Positions 63,340-64,000 of a stretch of 64,000 nucleotides of DNA are shown here, in pieces. Under the pieces are notes generated by a model, which saw nothing but the letters and a program-made list of their open reading frames with translations, ran no database searches and was not told where the DNA came from. The stretch comes from Glandiceps talaboti (taxonomy: Eukaryota; Hemichordata; Enteropneusta; Spengelidae). The position numbers and the translations under genes are program-made. The stretch is taken from assembly GCF_964340395.1 (NCBI RefSeq), contig NC_135551.1, positions 7,803,879-7,867,878 on the forward strand. Reading direction: 5' to 3'. Numbering within the stretch: position 1 is the first letter of the stretch; each line of letters opens with the position of its first letter.

Positions 63340-64000
63340 CTGTGGAAAACAAAATACAAGTACTAAGGAATACATATAGTGACGTTTTACTTGACTTCAA
63401 ATTGCAAAAAAATGTTCACTTTTATTTCTATCACAAAATATGCATTGACTGGCAGGGGAAGTATACCATATATGTAGGTTATCATTCATATATACCATTT
63501 ACCTTGTTTCTCTAACTGTTATCACCCACCGGGCAGGGAATTTATCATTACAGTTTCAAACATGATTAAAATCTTTTGTTATTTCTATGACAGAAACTAT
63601 ATATTATCAAAATAAAAAAGTTGGCAGTAGCATCAGTGACTGTGTGAAAAACATTCTTTATAAGTCAGAGCTTAATATTATGATTGGTATGGCAAGATTA
63701 GTTGAAGTATGGCTAATATTCCAGTATATTATGACTATTACATATTTTCTTCTTTCTTTTGACTTTATATCATCAACAAGGGAATTAGTTACTTTGATTT
63801 CAAATCAACATCAAAATAGAATTGCAAGCAAGCTGGCGATTTGATAAATCAACTCAGATCAACTGGGATTCAGCACACACTTTATTTTATTTTATACGAA
63901 GAAAACTTCAATCAACAACTAAATAATAAATACTGTATGTTTATCAAGTACGTATCTCGTAACAGAAAATGCTGACTCCGTAATTTCTCCACTTTCGTTG
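63340..64000 (-). other. SUPT3H intron or upstream region (partial)
   Basis: This lies upstream of the first visible SUPT3H exon, beginning with its acceptor. No convincing start-codon exon with a good donor was found. A candidate donor near 63500 is preceded by an in-frame stop. The plus-strand open frame at 63587-63844 is AT-rich and resembles no family I know. Nothing else is recognisable. Confidence 0.55.

Overview
This window is eukaryotic, from an animal genome. It is AT-rich, with short exons in very long introns, tRNA-derived SINEs, a LINE tail, many short inverted-repeat transposons, and dense micro- and minisatellites. The only conserved protein gene I can support is SUPT3H (SPT3 homologue, a SAGA-type co-activator subunit), on the minus strand across essentially the whole window. 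Four coding exons were found by reading the protein and checking splice sites and phases: 63236-63339, 13555-13639, 1667-1856 and 1052-1270. They join in consistent phase (2, 0, 1) and match, in order, the Ser/Thr-rich N-terminus, the first histone fold and the acidic linker of SPT3. The start codon lies right of the window and the C-terminal histone fold lies left of it. A marine invertebrate is my best guess (SINE type, MITE load); the phylum cannot be fixed by reading.

Layout from right to left, in gene direction: exon at 63.3 kb; an intron of about 49.6 kb filled with transposon remnants and tandem repeats; the 85-bp exon at 13.6 kb; an 11.7-kb intron; the 190-bp exon at 1.7 kb; a 396-bp intron; the 219-bp exon at 1.1 kb; then the start of the next intron.

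The most striking feature is how tandem repeats relate to the splice sites. The donor of the 85-bp exon has been copied, with the last 22 exonic bases, into about 82 head-to-tail 33-bp units (10879-13576) that never lose register. The acceptor of the same exon is also repeated, in roughly 59-bp steps. Independently, the donor of the next exon is repeated as five sites exactly 51 bp apart. There the intronic frame stays open, so each further donor would add 17 residues to the protein. An inverted copy of that repeat sits further down the same small intron and could fold over the last donor. Thus two of the four visible donors of one gene are amplified into arrays.

The rest is intronic repeat landscape: a young 2.4-kb TTAA-flanked element with inverted arms of about 690 bp, other palindromic MITEs, two SINEs of one family, one LINE 3' end, and several families of degenerate 20-180-bp tandem repeats. 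I found no Runx exon, no nested gene and no stand-alone RNA gene. Animal genomes are known to link SUPT3H with a Runx gene, so the flanks are worth checking.
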